A stretch of 64,000 bases of DNA from Succinatimonas sp. UBA6849 (GCA_002449335.1 DKDL01000050.1:11417-75416), one strand, 5' to 3'. Counted from the first letter of the stretch, positions 30,192-41,191 are shown. Notes: generated by a model not told the origin, from the sequence alone. A program made the numbers and translations.

Positions 30192-31463
30192 TTACTGAGT
30201 AATGTTAATGCCACCATCTTCTAGAGCGTCTGAGCCTTCAGAGTCATCTGTAAGGTTAATTACAGGAGCTCCGTCCTGAGCTGGTTGCTCTACTTTAGTA
30301 GTAACTTCAACGGTTCTCTTTACGGTCTTCTTGGTATAAGCCTCACCACCGTAACCATTCATATTTGAAGTTACTCTGTTAGTTGTAGTTCTTGTAACAG
30401 TGCCTACACCATTGCCAGCAGAAGCAGCACCAGAGCTCTTATTGAACTTATAAATCCAATCACCAACCTTAGTAAATTCACCTGCGTGAGCTAAAGTACC
30501 ATCAAGAATAGATGGAGATGAACCTGTTGGAATTAAGAAAATTACGCCCTGTGAATTGTAGCCTAATACAGAGATATCTGATTCATAACCATAAGAAATT
30601 AAGATCTTATTGATCTTTGGATAATCAGATACATTATCAATACCAGTAAACATCACTCTTACGCCACCTTTTACAGGGCCTAAAACGATGCCACCTTCAG
30701 AATCAGTAGTGGTCATTGACTCTACCTCATCAGAGCTAGTATTTTGAGCTGTAGCTGTATCAGAGCTGATGTTCTGCATTAAAACTTTAGCTACATCACG
30801 AGACATAGCTGTTGATGTTTCTTCTAATGTGCCCTGAGTCTGTCCGTTGCCTAAGCTCTTACCCTCGTCATCATATGCATTCCACTTTACAGTGTAGGTG
30901 TTATCACCACTGTTCTTTTCAATGGCACCTGCTACAAAGTACTTTGCATCATATCTTTTTGAGGCTGAAGCTAAGATCTTATCTGAATGAGATAGGATGG
31001 TCTGAGCATTTACTTTTTCAACATCATCTAAGTCCATTACTGGGAACATTAGATTGTAGTTATTCTTATTTGAAGCCTGATTTAGGGCTACTGCAAACTC
31101 GTTATCTGAATCGCCGTTAATAACGTTGATACCACTTTCTTCAACATCAGCTAACCATACTAGAACAGGATCTGATAAACCGCTCCATGAGGCAATACCC
31201 TGTGAAGATAAAAGGTTCTTTAACTTTCCATCATCAAATGAAATTTCAAAGTTGTCATTATTGATCTTAAGAGAACTTACAGCAGTCTTAATCTCATCAA
31301 GTGTTAACTTACTTGTATCATCAATAGCACTAGATGCTGTAGCCTCACGGAATGAATCTAAAATTGCCTTATCCATTCCATCTGAAACAGGTTTTTCAAA
31401 AACCTGTACAGCCATAGCTTGCGATGACATCAGCATCGCTATCAATAAAGCCTGTAATTTCAT
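30192..31463 (-). CDS. DUF2066 periplasmic protein
   Basis: Exported protein of 423 residues with a signal peptide (MKLQALLIAMLMSSQAMAVQ). The N-terminal half matches the DUF2066 pattern, with VSSLKINNDNFEISFDDGKL and SDPVLVWLADVEESGINVI, a segment followed by YDAKYFVAGAIEK and YTVKWNAYDDEGK. The C-terminal half adds a domain with VLGPVKGGVRVMFTGIDNV and a low-complexity tail (TRTTTNRVTSN). Function is unknown in the family. It is 39 bases ahead of hda and divergent from purM, the usual setting of DUF2066 genes in gammaproteobacteria, which strengthens the call. Confidence 0.75.
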   Translation of the reverse strand: MKLQALLIAMLMSSQAMAVQVFEKPVSDGMDKAILDSFREATASSAIDDTSKLTLDEIKTAVSSLKINNDNFEISFDDGKLKNLLSSQGIASWSGLSDPVLVWLADVEESGINVINGDSDNEFAVALNQASNKNNYNLMFPVMDLDDVEKVNAQTILSHSDKILASASKRYDAKYFVAGAIEKNSGDNTYTVKWNAYDDEGKSLGNGQTQGTLEETSTAMSRDVAKVLMQNISSDTATAQNTSSDEVESMTTTDSEGGIVLGPVKGGVRVMFTGIDNVSDYPKINKILISYGYESDISVLGYNSQGVIFLIPTGSSPSILDGTLAHAGEFTKVGDWIYKFNKSSGAASAGNGVGTVTRTTTNRVTSNMNGYGGEAYTKKTVKRTVEVTTKVEQPAQDGAPVINLTDDSEGSDALEDGGINITQ

Positions 31464-31595
31464 AATTACTCCTACGAATCAACTGGTGCAATTTTAACAC
31501 ACCAAAGACGACCGATTTTTCATATTTGTGATGAAATTCTCTCATGTTTCTAGTAAAATTGCGCACAGAATTGTTTTTATTGTCTGGAGATCATC

Positions 31596-32648
31596 ATGGC
31601 ATCAAATTTAACCTATAAAGAAGCTGGCGTTGATATCACCGCTGGTGATGAATTAGTTCAGCGTATTAAGGCTCCTGTAAAGAAAACTACACGTCCTGAA
31701 GTTATCGGTGGCCTAGGTGGATTTGGCGCATTAACCAGAATTCCTAAGGGTTACACCAACCCAGTATTAGTTACTGGTACAGATGGTGTTGGCACCAAGT
31801 TACGTTTAGCAATCGATCTTCATAAGCACTCAACCGTAGGTCAGGACTTAGTTGCAATGAGTGTTAATGATATCGTAGTACAGGGTGCAGAACCTTTCTT
31901 ATTCTTAGACTACTACGGCACTGGTAAGTTAGATGTTGATACAGCTACTACTGTAGTTACCGGTATTGCACACGGCTGTGAGCTAGCAGGTTGCGCTCTA
32001 GTTGGTGGTGAGACTGCAGAAATGCCTGGCATGTACGAAGTTGGTGATTACGACTTAGCAGGTTTTGCTGTTGGTGTTGTTGATGAGGATAAGATCATCG
32101 ACGGTTCAAAGGTTAAAGTTGGTGATGCTCTAATCGGTATTGCTTCATCAGGTCCACACTCAAACGGCTATTCTTTAATACGTCACATCTTAAAGAAAGT
32201 TGGTGCAAAGCCTCTTGAGGACAAGTTATCAGACGGTACTTTATTAGCAGATGCTTTAATGGCTCCAACCCGCATCTACGTAAAGCAGATCTTAAAGTTA
32301 ATCAAAGAAGTTGATGTTCATGCATTAGCTCACATCACTGGTGGCGGTTTCTGGGAGAACATCCCTCGTGTATTACCAGAAGGTACCTGTGCAGCTTGTG
32401 ATGGTGATTCATGGACTCGTCCTGAAGTATTCAAATACTTACAGAAGAACGGTAACGTTGATGCATACGAAATGTTCCGTACCTTCAACTGCGGTGTTGG
32501 TATGATTGCAGTTGTATCAAAGGAAGAAGCTTCAAAAGCTGTTGACGTATTAAATGCAACAGGTGAAAAGGCTTGGGTTCTAGGTGAGATTGCTCCTGTT
32601 GGTGCTGATGGCAAGCAGGTAACCATCAAGAACTACGAGAACTTCTAA
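31596..32648 (+). CDS. purM: Phosphoribosylformylglycinamidine cyclo-ligase
   Basis: AIR synthetase of purine biosynthesis. The 350 residues contain the ATP/substrate segments [42 protein letters not shown] [30 protein letters not shown], and [15 protein letters not shown]. All are normal for the family. The gene is monocistronic with its own strong terminator. No purN follows, unlike E. coli. Confidence 0.97.
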   Translation: MASNLTYKEAGVDITAGDELVQRIKAPVKKTTRPEVIGGLGGFGALTRIPKGYTNPVLVTGTDGVGTKLRLAIDLHKHSTVGQDLVAMSVNDIVVQGAEPFLFLDYYGTGKLDVDTATTVVTGIAHGCELAGCALVGGETAEMPGMYEVGDYDLAGFAVGVVDEDKIIDGSKVKVGDALIGIASSGPHSNGYSLIRHILKKVGAKPLEDKLSDGTLLADALMAPTRIYVKQILKLIKEVDVHALAHITGGGFWENIPRVLPEGTCAACDGDSWTRPEVFKYLQKNGNVDAYEMFRTFNCGVGMIAVVSKEEASKAVDVLNATGEKAWVLGEIAPVGADGKQVTIKNYENF

Positions 32649-32663
32649 TCACATTAGATTTTC

Positions 32664-32697
32664 AAAAGAACCTCCCTTGTGGAGGTTCTTTTGTTTT
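32664..32697 (+). terminator. Rho-independent terminator after purM
   Basis: AAAAGAACCTCC (32664-32675) pairs with GGAGGTTCTTTT (32681-32692) across a 5-base loop, followed by further T. Confidence 0.93.
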
Positions 32698-32849
32698 TAA
32701 GCCTTATAAAACGCTCAATTCTCTGTTTATTTTTAGTGCAAACTAAAAATAATATCTTAAGTAGACTATAGGCAAAAATCATAATCAGCCTATCAAAGCC
32801 TTTTTCTTTTTAGCTTTAAATTCACTTTACTTAAGGCAAAAATAATTGG

Positions 32850-32878
32850 TTGTCATTGCCTGTAAAAATCACTACAGT
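32850..32878 (+). promoter_or_regulatory. Sigma-70-type promoter for speA-speB
   Basis: TTGTCA (32850-32855) and TACAGT (32873-32878) are separated by 17 bases, 56 bases before the speA start. The -35 is good and the -10 moderate. Confidence 0.45.
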
Positions 32879-32933
32879 GCACCTGTTTTTTATTAAACAA
32901 GCTGTTTTCACAGCTATATGAGAGGTGTATCTT

Positions 32934-34820
32934 GTGAACGCATACAATATTGACTGGTGGGGCAATGGTTATTTTTCAGTAAATGAAAAAGGACATGTAA
33001 CCGTAAATCCTACAAACTCAGAACAGACTTCATACACTCAAACTATCGATCTTAGTGAACTTGTAAATGAGAGATTAGAAAAAGGTCAGAAGCTCCCCGC
33101 GCTGTTCTGCTTTCCTCAAATTCTGCAAAGCAGGCTTCATGATATTAACAAAGCCTTCAAAGATGCTCGTGAAGAGTATGGCTACTCTAAAGACTATTTT
33201 TTAGTCTACCCTGTTAAAGTAAATCAGCACAAACGTGTGCTTGATGCTTTAACCAGCTCTAATGAACCTATAGGCTTAGAGGCTGGCTCAAAAGCTGAAC
33301 TCATGGCCGTTCTAGCTCATGCAGGCAGAACCAGATCAATTATCGTATGTAATGGCTATAAGGACAGAGAATACATAAGACTGGCCTTAGACGGTCTTAA
33401 GATGGGTCATACAGTCTTTTTGGTCATCGAAAAGATGTCTGAGCTAAAGATAGTACTAGAAGAGTCTCAAAGACTGAATGTAACTCCAAAGTTAGGTGTT
33501 AGAGCACGTCTTGCCTCACAGGGCTCAGGTAAATGGCAATCCTCAGGTGGAGAGCGCTCAAAGTTTGGTCTTGATGCAAGTCAGGTCTTAAACTTAGTTG
33601 AAACCTTAAGAGCTGATAACAAATTAGACTGGTTAGAGCTTTTACACTTTCATTTAGGATCTCAGATGTCAAACATCAGAGATATTACCAAAGGCGTAAA
33701 AGAGAGTGCTAAGTTCTACACCGAGTTATCAAAGCTAGGAGTTCATATCAAATACTTTGATGTAGGTGGTGGACTTGGTGTTGATTATGAAGGCACACGC
33801 TCACAATCAGACTGCTCTGTTGATTACTCTTTAAAAGAATATGCTAATAACATCATTTGGACTATAGGCGATGAGTGTAGAGCTAACGGACTTGAAGAGC
33901 CTACTGTTATTACAGAATCAGGCAGAGCGCTTACTGTATATCATGCCGTTTTAATTGCCAAAGCCATCGGAGTTGAAAGAAACGAATTTAATCTCCCAGA
34001 ACTACCAGATGATGGCTCATGTGATGCCTTATTTAGATTATTTGCGACATGGGATGAAATAGAGAAAGATAAAAACAGCAGATCATTGCGTGAATGGCTT
34101 CATGACAGTCAATATGACTTACAGGAAGTTCATGAAGGATATGCTCAGGGTACAGTCTCTTTAAATCAAAGAGCCAAAGCTGAGCAGATCTATTTATGTA
34201 TCTGTAACAAGATCCAGTCCCTACTTGATCCTGCCAACAAGTCTCACAGAGCGATTATTGATGAGTTGCAAGAGCGTATGGCAGATAAGATCTATTTAAA
34301 CTTCTCATTGTTTCAGTCCTTGCCTGATGCCTGGGGAATCAATCAGATCTTTCCTGTAATGCCAATTGAAGCTCTTGATAAGCCACTACAAAGAAGAGCT
34401 GTAATTCTTGATATAACCTGTGACTCAGATGGTGCCATCAAACAGTATCTTGATGATGACGATATCACGAGCACCATGCCCTTTCCTGAATACGATCCAC
34501 ATAAGCCACCTCTAATTGGTGTCTTTATGGTGGGTGCCTATCAGGAGATCTTAGGCAATATGCACAATCTTTTTGGAAACACTGAAGCTCTTGATGTTAC
34601 CGTAGACGCTGAAGGTAAAGTCACCGTATCTTTATCCGATGAAGGTAGTACCGTAGATGATATGTTACGATATGTGCTACTTGATCCTTCAAGACTGTTA
34701 CATGAATTTACGGCTGAAGTAATCTCAAATCACAATAATCTTGATGAAAAGACACAACGCGCTTTTATCGATGAGTTTAAAGCAGGTCTTTACGGTTATA
34801 CCTATTTGGAGGAAGAATGA
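32934..34820 (+). CDS. speA: Biosynthetic arginine decarboxylase
   Basis: PLP enzyme converting arginine to agmatine, the first step of the agmatine route to putrescine. I place the start at GTG 32934 because GAGAGGTG precedes it by six bases and it gives [18 protein letters not shown], the canonical SpeA opening; an in-frame GTG at 32925 overlaps that ribosome site. About 628 residues (658 in E. coli). [14 protein letters not shown] carries the PLP Lys, with [23 protein letters not shown] and VTESGRAL typical of the alanine-racemase-fold decarboxylases. The last four bases overlap speB, so the two consecutive pathway steps are translationally coupled. Confidence 0.96.
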   Translation: MNAYNIDWWGNGYFSVNEKGHVTVNPTNSEQTSYTQTIDLSELVNERLEKGQKLPALFCFPQILQSRLHDINKAFKDAREEYGYSKDYFLVYPVKVNQHKRVLDALTSSNEPIGLEAGSKAELMAVLAHAGRTRSIIVCNGYKDREYIRLALDGLKMGHTVFLVIEKMSELKIVLEESQRLNVTPKLGVRARLASQGSGKWQSSGGERSKFGLDASQVLNLVETLRADNKLDWLELLHFHLGSQMSNIRDITKGVKESAKFYTELSKLGVHIKYFDVGGGLGVDYEGTRSQSDCSVDYSLKEYANNIIWTIGDECRANGLEEPTVITESGRALTVYHAVLIAKAIGVERNEFNLPELPDDGSCDALFRLFATWDEIEKDKNSRSLREWLHDSQYDLQEVHEGYAQGTVSLNQRAKAEQIYLCICNKIQSLLDPANKSHRAIIDELQERMADKIYLNFSLFQSLPDAWGINQIFPVMPIEALDKPLQRRAVILDITCDSDGAIKQYLDDDDITSTMPFPEYDPHKPPLIGVFMVGAYQEILGNMHNLFGNTEALDVTVDAEGKVTVSLSDEGSTVDDMLRYVLLDPSRLLHEFTAEVISNHNNLDEKTQRAFIDEFKAGLYGYTYLEEE

Positions 34821-35734
34821 TGGAAACTTTATATCATGCTCATGACATATCACTTACCTCAAATGCTTTTGGCTTTTTAAGATTTCCTTTAAATTTTGAG
34901 CCACACCATTCTGATGCTGATGTCATCATTACTGGTGTGCCTTTTGATATGGCAACCTCAGGCAGAGCAGGCACACGATTTGGTCCTAATGCTATCCGTC
35001 AAATCTCAACCCAATTAGCCTGGGAAGAGAAGCGCTATCCATGGTCATTTGCGCTAAAAGATAAACTTAAAGTAGCTGACTGTGGCGATCTTGTATATGC
35101 CTTTGGTGATAATCAGGATATGTGCAATAAGCTTACATCACATGCTGATAACCTTATTAAAAACGGCAAGAAGCTACTATCATTTGGAGGTGATCATTTC
35201 ATCACTTTGCCACTGTTACGCGCTCATGCTAAACATTATGGCAAATTGTCCCTCATCCACTTTGATGCGCATTCAGATACTTACTCAAATGGCTCAGCCT
35301 TTGATCATGGCACCATGTTCTATCATGCCCCAATTGAAGGTTTAATCGCCCCCGATAAGTCAGTACAGATTGGCATTCGTACCGAGTACAGTGAAAAAGA
35401 TGGCTTTTTAGTCTTAGATGCAGCTCGTGCTAATGACATGAGTATAAACGAGATTGTAGATGCGATTAAACAAAGAGTAGGTAACAACAAGTGTTATCTT
35501 ACCTTTGATATTGATTGTCTTGATCCTGCTTATGCTCCAGGTACAGGCACTCCTGTAATGGGTGGTATGTCATCTGATAAGATTTTAAAGATCTTAAGAG
35601 GATTAAAGGATCTTGAGATTGTAGGTTATGATCTTGTAGAGGTCTCCCCTGCCTATGATCATAGTGAAATCACCGCATTAGCAGCAGCTACCATTGCACT
35701 TGAGATGCTCTATATGGAAGCTTCAAAGCGCTAG
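34817..35734 (+). CDS. speB: Agmatinase
   Basis: Ureohydrolase that splits agmatine into putrescine and urea with a dinuclear Mn centre. Of 305 residues, metal ligands are visible in [29 protein letters not shown] and [22 protein letters not shown]. The ATG at 34817 overlaps the speA stop; a second ATG follows at once and the true start could be either. Together with speA this gives a complete arginine-to-putrescine pathway. A terminator follows. Confidence 0.95.
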   Translation: MMETLYHAHDISLTSNAFGFLRFPLNFEPHHSDADVIITGVPFDMATSGRAGTRFGPNAIRQISTQLAWEEKRYPWSFALKDKLKVADCGDLVYAFGDNQDMCNKLTSHADNLIKNGKKLLSFGGDHFITLPLLRAHAKHYGKLSLIHFDAHSDTYSNGSAFDHGTMFYHAPIEGLIAPDKSVQIGIRTEYSEKDGFLVLDAARANDMSINEIVDAIKQRVGNNKCYLTFDIDCLDPAYAPGTGTPVMGGMSSDKILKILRGLKDLEIVGYDLVEVSPAYDHSEITALAAATIALEMLYMEASKR

Positions 35735-35761
35735 CTTTGAAAGCATAAATTAAAATACGAC

Positions 35762-35799
35762 AAGCGTAATTGCTCATGATATGTAGCAATTACGCTTTT
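35762..35799 (+). terminator. Rho-independent terminator after speB
   Basis: AAGCGTAATTGC (35762-35773) pairs with GCAATTACGCTT (35786-35797) across a 12-base loop, with a short T-run. Confidence 0.8.
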
Positions 35800-35844
35800 A
35801 ACTTCTCTTAAAATAAAGTTCTTCTATTAAGATGATGCAAGCTG

Positions 35845-36759
35845 TTAATAGGTATCATCATCCTCTTCAAAGTCCTGACCACCTTTATTCTTACGGTAGC
35901 TCAAAGGAGTCTGACCGAACTTTAACTTAAAGAGCTTAAAGAAATAGCCAATATTGTCAAAGCCATGATCAAGAGCAATATCTGTAATAGACTTTGAGGT
36001 TAAAACGATTTCCTGACTTGCTCTGCGTAAACGCAGATCGTTGATAAAATCAACGAAACTCATACCAGTACTCTTTTTAAAGTACCTGCAAAAATACTGT
36101 CTTGAAACCTTCAGGTAATTAGCTGCATCATTCATGGTGATCTTTTCAGCATAATGCTCATTGATAAAGGTCAATAGATCTTTAATCTTTTGCTGCTTAT
36201 GCTCGAACTCATCATTCTTAGATAGAGATTCAGATAAAAAGATACCATTCTCATACATGATAGCTAAAAGTTCTATCAAATGAGCTTTGATACGTAATCT
36301 AATCGCACCGCCAGTCTTATTGGCATTTTCAATGATAAAAGCCAAAAGCTTATCAGCGCGCTCAAAGCACTCCATGTCTTTAGTGATCAAAGGAGGCATC
36401 TGTTTACCACCTTCGGTTAAAAACTTATAGAGCTGACCTTGAACTTCATCAAAGTAACTAAACTCAATCATAGAGAGATTAAACACTACAGATGATTGGT
36501 TGGCTCCTCTTTTGATCATTAAGTTATGAAGTACGTTACCAGGACAGATAGCAATACAAGGGCCTTGGATCTTGTATTCCTTCATAGCGTAGTTATAGAC
36601 AAAATCGCCACTTTCAAAACGGTTAATCTCAACCTCAGGATGCCAGTGCATACCGATGTTAATATTAAACCTCTTGCCTCGACAGATGTATCCTGCTAAA
36701 GGATACACATTCGAGCCATGTCGAATTGTTTCTTTGAGTTCTTTTCTCAAACCTGCCAT
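35845..36759 (-). CDS. AraC-family transcriptional regulator
   Basis: Two-domain regulator. The N-terminal part (about 1-170) is cupin-like: GMHWHPEVEINRFESGDFVYN resembles sugar-binding pockets (given here as GMHWHPEVEINRFESGDF). The C-terminal double HTH (about 195-295) has ITMNDAANYLKVSRQYFCRY and SITDIALDHGFDNIGYFFKL, ending TPLSYRKNKGG. The ATG at 36759 (MAGLRKEL) is preferred over a TTG six bases upstream, with AAGG as ribosome site. It follows the alpha-glucosidase gene by about 50 bases on the same strand, so it probably regulates that gene or a related sugar system. The effector is unknown. Confidence 0.85.
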   Translation of the reverse strand: MAGLRKELKETIRHGSNVYPLAGYICRGKRFNINIGMHWHPEVEINRFESGDFVYNYAMKEYKIQGPCIAICPGNVLHNLMIKRGANQSSVVFNLSMIEFSYFDEVQGQLYKFLTEGGKQMPPLITKDMECFERADKLLAFIIENANKTGGAIRLRIKAHLIELLAIMYENGIFLSESLSKNDEFEHKQQKIKDLLTFINEHYAEKITMNDAANYLKVSRQYFCRYFKKSTGMSFVDFINDLRLRRASQEIVLTSKSITDIALDHGFDNIGYFFKLFKLKFGQTPLSYRKNKGGQDFEEDDDTY

Positions 36760-36811
36760 AACCAATACCTTATGGAAGAAATAAACACCAACAGCAGTCT
36801 TATCTGCTTAA

Positions 36812-38536
36812 TTATCTATTTGCCAATAGAAATACTGCGCTCTCACCTTTTGCTAAGGAAATCTCATTACCATTATGAGCTACCGCTCCCTTATGAGTTT
36901 CCAGCAAAAGAGTGCAATTCTGTACTGATGAATCGTATGCATCAGAGCATCTTAATTCTTTGTCTGAAAGATTAGTCATCACTAAGATTGCCTTATTATC
37001 AGTTTGAATCTTATAGATGGCTGTCAAATCAGGTGATAGCAATCCTACAAAATCACCATCTGTAAAGATCTTCTGATAGTTCTCATCACGTCTTAGTGCA
37101 ATTAACTTTTTGTAGTAGCTCAAAGTTGAGTTCTCATCATGAATTTGAGATTCAACATTCAACTCATCTTTGTATGAATAAGTCTTAAGCCAAGGTTTTA
37201 CAGTAGAGAAACCAGCATACTCACTGTTATCCCATGGCATTGGACAACGGGCGTTGTCTCTGGTTTCATGACTGCATAAAGCTAAAGCTCGGTCTTTTTC
37301 TAAACCGTCCTTTAAACAGGTCTTATACATGTCGATGGTTGCTAAATCGTCAATCTCATCGATAGAGTTAAAAGTAGGATTTTTAAGACCTAACTCCTGT
37401 CCCTGATAAATAAATGGAATACCACGAAGCATCATTAAGAAGGTACCAAAAGCCTTAGCTCCATGCTCGTTTTCCCACTCTTTGGGAATGTAGTAGCTAA
37501 TACCACGGGGTTCGTCATGGTTCTCCATAACAGGAGCTAAAAAACCTACATTATTAGCAGCTGCCTGTGACTTGAAGGTTGCATCGCGGAACATAGTGAA
37601 AGTTACTGGACGTCTTTGATATACCTTAACGCTCTTTTCTACTAATTCACGAGGCTTGAAATCAAAGATGGTTCCAAAACAGCCTTTATCACCGATAAAG
37701 TTTGGATAAAGAGCAGTATCTACACCAAAAGCCTCACCTACTGAGAACTTGTCATGCAGTGCTACAGTCTTTTCATTCATTTCATTTAAGAAATGACCGA
37801 TCTTGCCTGAGAGCTTGTGTGACATGGTGGCACTTGAGGCCATACCATCATCAGAATCAGCAGGAAGACCTGGGAAAGACAAATCCTTTTCAATATTCAT
37901 AATGGCATCAACTCTAAAGCCATCAATGCCACGCGCAAACCAGCGGTTCATCATGGCAAAGATCTCTTCACGGACCTTTGGGTTGTACCAGTTAAGATCA
38001 GGTTGTTCTTTGGCAAAGTAGTGCAGGTAGTAGGTATTATCCTCATTAGGAACCTTCTCCCATACAGATCCTCCAAAGTAAGAACGAAGATTATCTGGAG
38101 GAGTACCGTCAGCTTTGCCCTGTCTGAAATAGAAATAGTCTCTATAAGATGAATTCTTATCAGCTAGAGCCTTTTTAAACCAGATATGCTCAGAAGAGCA
38201 GTGATTTACCACAAGATCCATGATAATGGAGATGCCTAAGGCTTTTGCCTTTTTTACTAATTCATCAAAATCAGCATCAGTACCAAAGACAGGATCGATA
38301 TGCTCATAGTCAGCGATGTCATAGCCCTGATCAACTAAAGGTGAGACATACATAGGTGAAATCCATACAATCTCAACCCCTAAATCATGCAGATAAGGTA
38401 GTTTTGAGATAATACCCTGAATATCACCAATGCCATCGCCATTGCTATCTTTAAATGATTTTGGATAAATCTGGTAGGCAATTTTGCCATGCCACCATTT
38501 CTTTTCAATTGTAGTTTTTTGCATTTTATTCACCAT
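36812..38536 (-). CDS. GH13 alpha-glucosidase (oligo-1,6-glucosidase type)
   Basis: Cytoplasmic glycoside hydrolase of 574 residues without a signal peptide. The (beta/alpha)8 barrel regions are clear: WWHGKIAYQIYPKSFKDSNG, MDLVVNH, GIDGFRVDAIMN with nucleophile D210, VGEAFG with acid/base E268, and ENHDEPR with the third Asp. NARCPMPWD is typical of the oligo-1,6-glucosidase/trehalose-6-phosphate hydrolase branch. A QPDLNW motif and a C-terminal beta domain follow. The likely substrates are imported alpha-glucosides such as isomaltose. The AraC gene is downstream on the same strand. A perfect FNR-type box lies about 150 bases upstream. No transporter gene is adjacent. Confidence 0.9.
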   Translation of the reverse strand: MVNKMQKTTIEKKWWHGKIAYQIYPKSFKDSNGDGIGDIQGIISKLPYLHDLGVEIVWISPMYVSPLVDQGYDIADYEHIDPVFGTDADFDELVKKAKALGISIIMDLVVNHCSSEHIWFKKALADKNSSYRDYFYFRQGKADGTPPDNLRSYFGGSVWEKVPNEDNTYYLHYFAKEQPDLNWYNPKVREEIFAMMNRWFARGIDGFRVDAIMNIEKDLSFPGLPADSDDGMASSATMSHKLSGKIGHFLNEMNEKTVALHDKFSVGEAFGVDTALYPNFIGDKGCFGTIFDFKPRELVEKSVKVYQRRPVTFTMFRDATFKSQAAANNVGFLAPVMENHDEPRGISYYIPKEWENEHGAKAFGTFLMMLRGIPFIYQGQELGLKNPTFNSIDEIDDLATIDMYKTCLKDGLEKDRALALCSHETRDNARCPMPWDNSEYAGFSTVKPWLKTYSYKDELNVESQIHDENSTLSYYKKLIALRRDENYQKIFTDGDFVGLLSPDLTAIYKIQTDNKAILVMTNLSDKELRCSDAYDSSVQNCTLLLETHKGAVAHNGNEISLAKGESAVFLLANR

Positions 38537-39046
38537 ATCATTTCCCCAAATGATGTTCTAATTATATGAATAAAACACTAATTAAAATTTATCAAAATTA
38601 ACCAATTTTTACACAATATTAAACCTGTTAAAATAAATTATTGCATTTATTGTTGTTTTTATAACACAAAATACGTTAGCTTTGATGTATATCAAGTTTT
38701 ACACAATTGAAAAATTAAAAATAAAGCTGAATATCATTAAATAAAAAGTTTCTACAATCTGAAACTTTTAGAGGGCTGATACAGGCTGAATAAAGATTGC
38801 ATTTATAAGACAGCTTCTTTACAAGACTTCAAAGACAATTACATACAGTAAAGATAATTCTGTCTAATAATGGCGCTTTCATGCGTGTTTTCGTATGAAA
38901 TTAGTTGTGAATTTTGGTATGCTTAGCACTTAAAAATCGTGATTTTGATCATGTTTATGCTAGAATCACTAGCTTTCAAAATTATGTCTCTGCTCTTTAG
39001 TTCATAGAGAATTTTTCTAAGTTTATTTTTAGCGCAGGAATGCAAA
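38537..39046. other. 510-base AT-rich divergent intergenic region
   Basis: The gap between the alpha-glucosidase (minus) and the LTA-synthase-like gene (plus) has no credible gene. It holds a perfect FNR-type palindrome (38682-38695), a TATAAA box on the minus strand (38663-38658) suitably placed to its minus side, and an exact 11-base direct repeat TTTTACACAAT at 38607-38617 and 38697-38707, 90 bases apart, which could be regulator sites. Confidence 0.6.
38682..38695. promoter_or_regulatory. Perfect FNR-type binding site
   Basis: TTGAT-GTAT-ATCAA matches the FNR consensus TTGAT-N4-ATCAA at every specified base. On the minus strand a TATAAA box at 38663-38658 puts the centre of the site near -38 to -40, close to the -41.5 of class II FNR activation, which would drive the alpha-glucosidase gene. 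Confidence 0.6.
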
Positions 39047-41107
39047 ATGAAGCTATTTTGCCCGATTTCAAACAGCAATAAAGAAAATTTAAAAGACGCA
39101 TTTAATCTCATCTTTACAGGCATGATCTTTATGCTTGCTATCATGACCTTAGCTCGCCTTATCATGCTCTTTCAGTTTGCGCTTAATCCTTTTACTGAAA
39201 TTTCCTTTAAAGAACAGCTAGGCTTTTTCATCCTCTCTTTAAGATTTGACTTAAAGATCGTAACTATTGCCTATTTACTGCCTTTATTACTCACAATTTG
39301 CTGTTTTTCATTCAATTTCTTTAAATATATTAAGAAATTCATGCAAATTTACAGTCATTTTGTAATTTTTGTAATTTTTATCTTTGCAGTAATTAACTAT
39401 TTCTACTTTAAGACCTATGAAAAGTGCATTGATACTTTTATCTTTGCCATCTCAAAAGAAGATCCTCTGGCTGTTTTAAAGACTGTAATTAACGACTATC
39501 CTGTCTTTACAGGTTTAATCTGCATCATCATTGCCTGCTTTGTTTATAAGTTTATACACAAAAAACTTTTAAACTATTTAGCTAGGTTTAATTTTGTACC
39601 ATCATTTAAACTAACCTTATCTTTATTCTTTTTAGTGCTTGTTTTAGCCTTTGCTGGATTCATTCGTGGTTCTTTTGGTACTTTCCCATTAAGACAGCTA
39701 AATGCACAGATTTGTGATAAGCCTGCTGTAAACAACAATATTCCAAACGGTATTATCGCTTTTTACTGGGCATACAAGTGGAACCAGATCTCTGCAAAGT
39801 TACCGACAGTTACTACAGATGAGATTGTAGCCACCTATAAGAAACTAGGCTTTAAGGTAGATAAAAATGATTTTGAAGATCTCTTTAGACCTTTAAAGAA
39901 GACTACCCGTAAAAATGAATTCTTAGAAGAGCACAGACCTGATATCGTCTTTAATGTAATGGAGAGTATGAGTACTCACCTTCTGACCTATGACGATAAG
40001 GATACACGTGATCTTTTAGGTGCTCTGCGTAAGAACATCAAAGAAGACATGTTCTTTACAAACTTTGTCTCAGAAGGTGATGGTACCTCTGACAGCTTAA
40101 CTAGATTATTTGTCTCAGTACCTGATTTAAATCTTTCTACCTCAGCACATTCAGCAAAGCCTTATATCTGCAATATTGTAGATTTATTTAAAAAGGCTGG
40201 ATATGAGACCATCTTTGTCACAGCCTCAACCTCATCCTGGAGAAATTATGACAATTTCTTAAGAGAGTTAGGTTTTGACAGAGTTGTAGAGAGAAGTAAT
40301 GTTTTAAAAGACTTCCCTAATGCTACCGCCAGCGCCTGGGGTATTGATGATGAATACCTCTTTAAAGAGACCTATAAGATCTTAAAGGAGGAGCACAAAA
40401 AGCCTCGTTTTGTCATGACTTTATCCATCACCAATCATCCTCCATTCAGATTACCTAAGGATGTTGAGATCCAAAAGATAAAGTTAGATGAAAAGACATT
40501 AGACAGATTCCCTTATGACAATACCGAAACTATCTTTGCAACCTTCAGATATGCAAATGATGAGCTAGGTAAGTTCATTGATGCCGTAAAAGATGATGAG
40601 ACACTAAAAGACAATATCTTTATTGCAGCAACTGGTGACCACAACATGAGAGGCATTGGCTATTCAGACTACCCTGAGGAGTTAGTCTTTGGTCATGAAG
40701 TACCTTTCTACTTATATATGCCAGAAAAGTACATTAGAAATACAGCTGTAAGATATGATCCTAAACGACTTGGTTCTCATAAGGACATCATTACAACCTT
40801 AGTCTCACATGCTGTATCAGATTACACTTTCTACTCATTTGGCTGTGACATGTTATCTAATGATAAATGTAACTTCCCATATGCATACAATCAGTCTGTA
40901 GCTATAGGTTATGGTAAAGATTATGCCTGTGCTCTACAGACAGATAACTATGGTGTGTCTTATAAGATAACTGATGCTAAAAGACTTTTAGTTTCATCTA
41001 AAGCAGATGATGCTAACTGCACTAAGGAAGTAGCCTTAAAGAAACTTGAAGCTCAGCTTTACTATCTGCAGGCTACCATGCCGGTAAAGCTTGAAAAGAA
41101 AGACTAG
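39047..41107 (+). CDS. LTA-synthase-like membrane sulfatase-fold transferase
   Basis: Inner-membrane protein of 686 residues with five N-terminal helices (about 15-205; IFMLAIMTLARLIMLFQF, FVIFVIFIFAVINYFYF, FFLVLVLAFAGFIRGSFG) and a large periplasmic alkaline-phosphatase-superfamily domain. PDIVFNVMESMSTH, FFTNFVSEGDGTSDSLTRLF (nucleophile Thr region), SAWGIDDEYLF and AATGDHNMRG (metal-binding DH) are preserved, so it should be active, unlike the yejM product. Such enzymes transfer phosphoglycerol or phosphoethanolamine to envelope glycans; a Gram-negative member would modify periplasmic glucans or LPS (OpgB-type). The exact acceptor is not inferable. ATG 39047 follows CAGGAATG. Confidence 0.82.
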   Translation: MKLFCPISNSNKENLKDAFNLIFTGMIFMLAIMTLARLIMLFQFALNPFTEISFKEQLGFFILSLRFDLKIVTIAYLLPLLLTICCFSFNFFKYIKKFMQIYSHFVIFVIFIFAVINYFYFKTYEKCIDTFIFAISKEDPLAVLKTVINDYPVFTGLICIIIACFVYKFIHKKLLNYLARFNFVPSFKLTLSLFFLVLVLAFAGFIRGSFGTFPLRQLNAQICDKPAVNNNIPNGIIAFYWAYKWNQISAKLPTVTTDEIVATYKKLGFKVDKNDFEDLFRPLKKTTRKNEFLEEHRPDIVFNVMESMSTHLLTYDDKDTRDLLGALRKNIKEDMFFTNFVSEGDGTSDSLTRLFVSVPDLNLSTSAHSAKPYICNIVDLFKKAGYETIFVTASTSSWRNYDNFLRELGFDRVVERSNVLKDFPNATASAWGIDDEYLFKETYKILKEEHKKPRFVMTLSITNHPPFRLPKDVEIQKIKLDEKTLDRFPYDNTETIFATFRYANDELGKFIDAVKDDETLKDNIFIAATGDHNMRGIGYSDYPEELVFGHEVPFYLYMPEKYIRNTAVRYDPKRLGSHKDIITTLVSHAVSDYTFYSFGCDMLSNDKCNFPYAYNQSVAIGYGKDYACALQTDNYGVSYKITDAKRLLVSSKADDANCTKEVALKKLEAQLYYLQATMPVKLEKKD

Positions 41108-41160
41108 AGATTATGACGTAAAAATTAAGAACAAGGAAGCAAAATCTTTGCCTCTTAAAT

Positions 41161-41191
41161 ACAAAGCCTGACAGGAGTCAGGCTTTGTTTT
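41161..41191. terminator. Terminator between the LTA-synthase-like gene and gmhA
   Basis: ACAAAGCCTGAC (41161-41172) pairs perfectly with GTCAGGCTTTGT (41177-41188) with an AGGA loop, followed by TTT. It lies between convergent genes. Confidence 0.85.
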
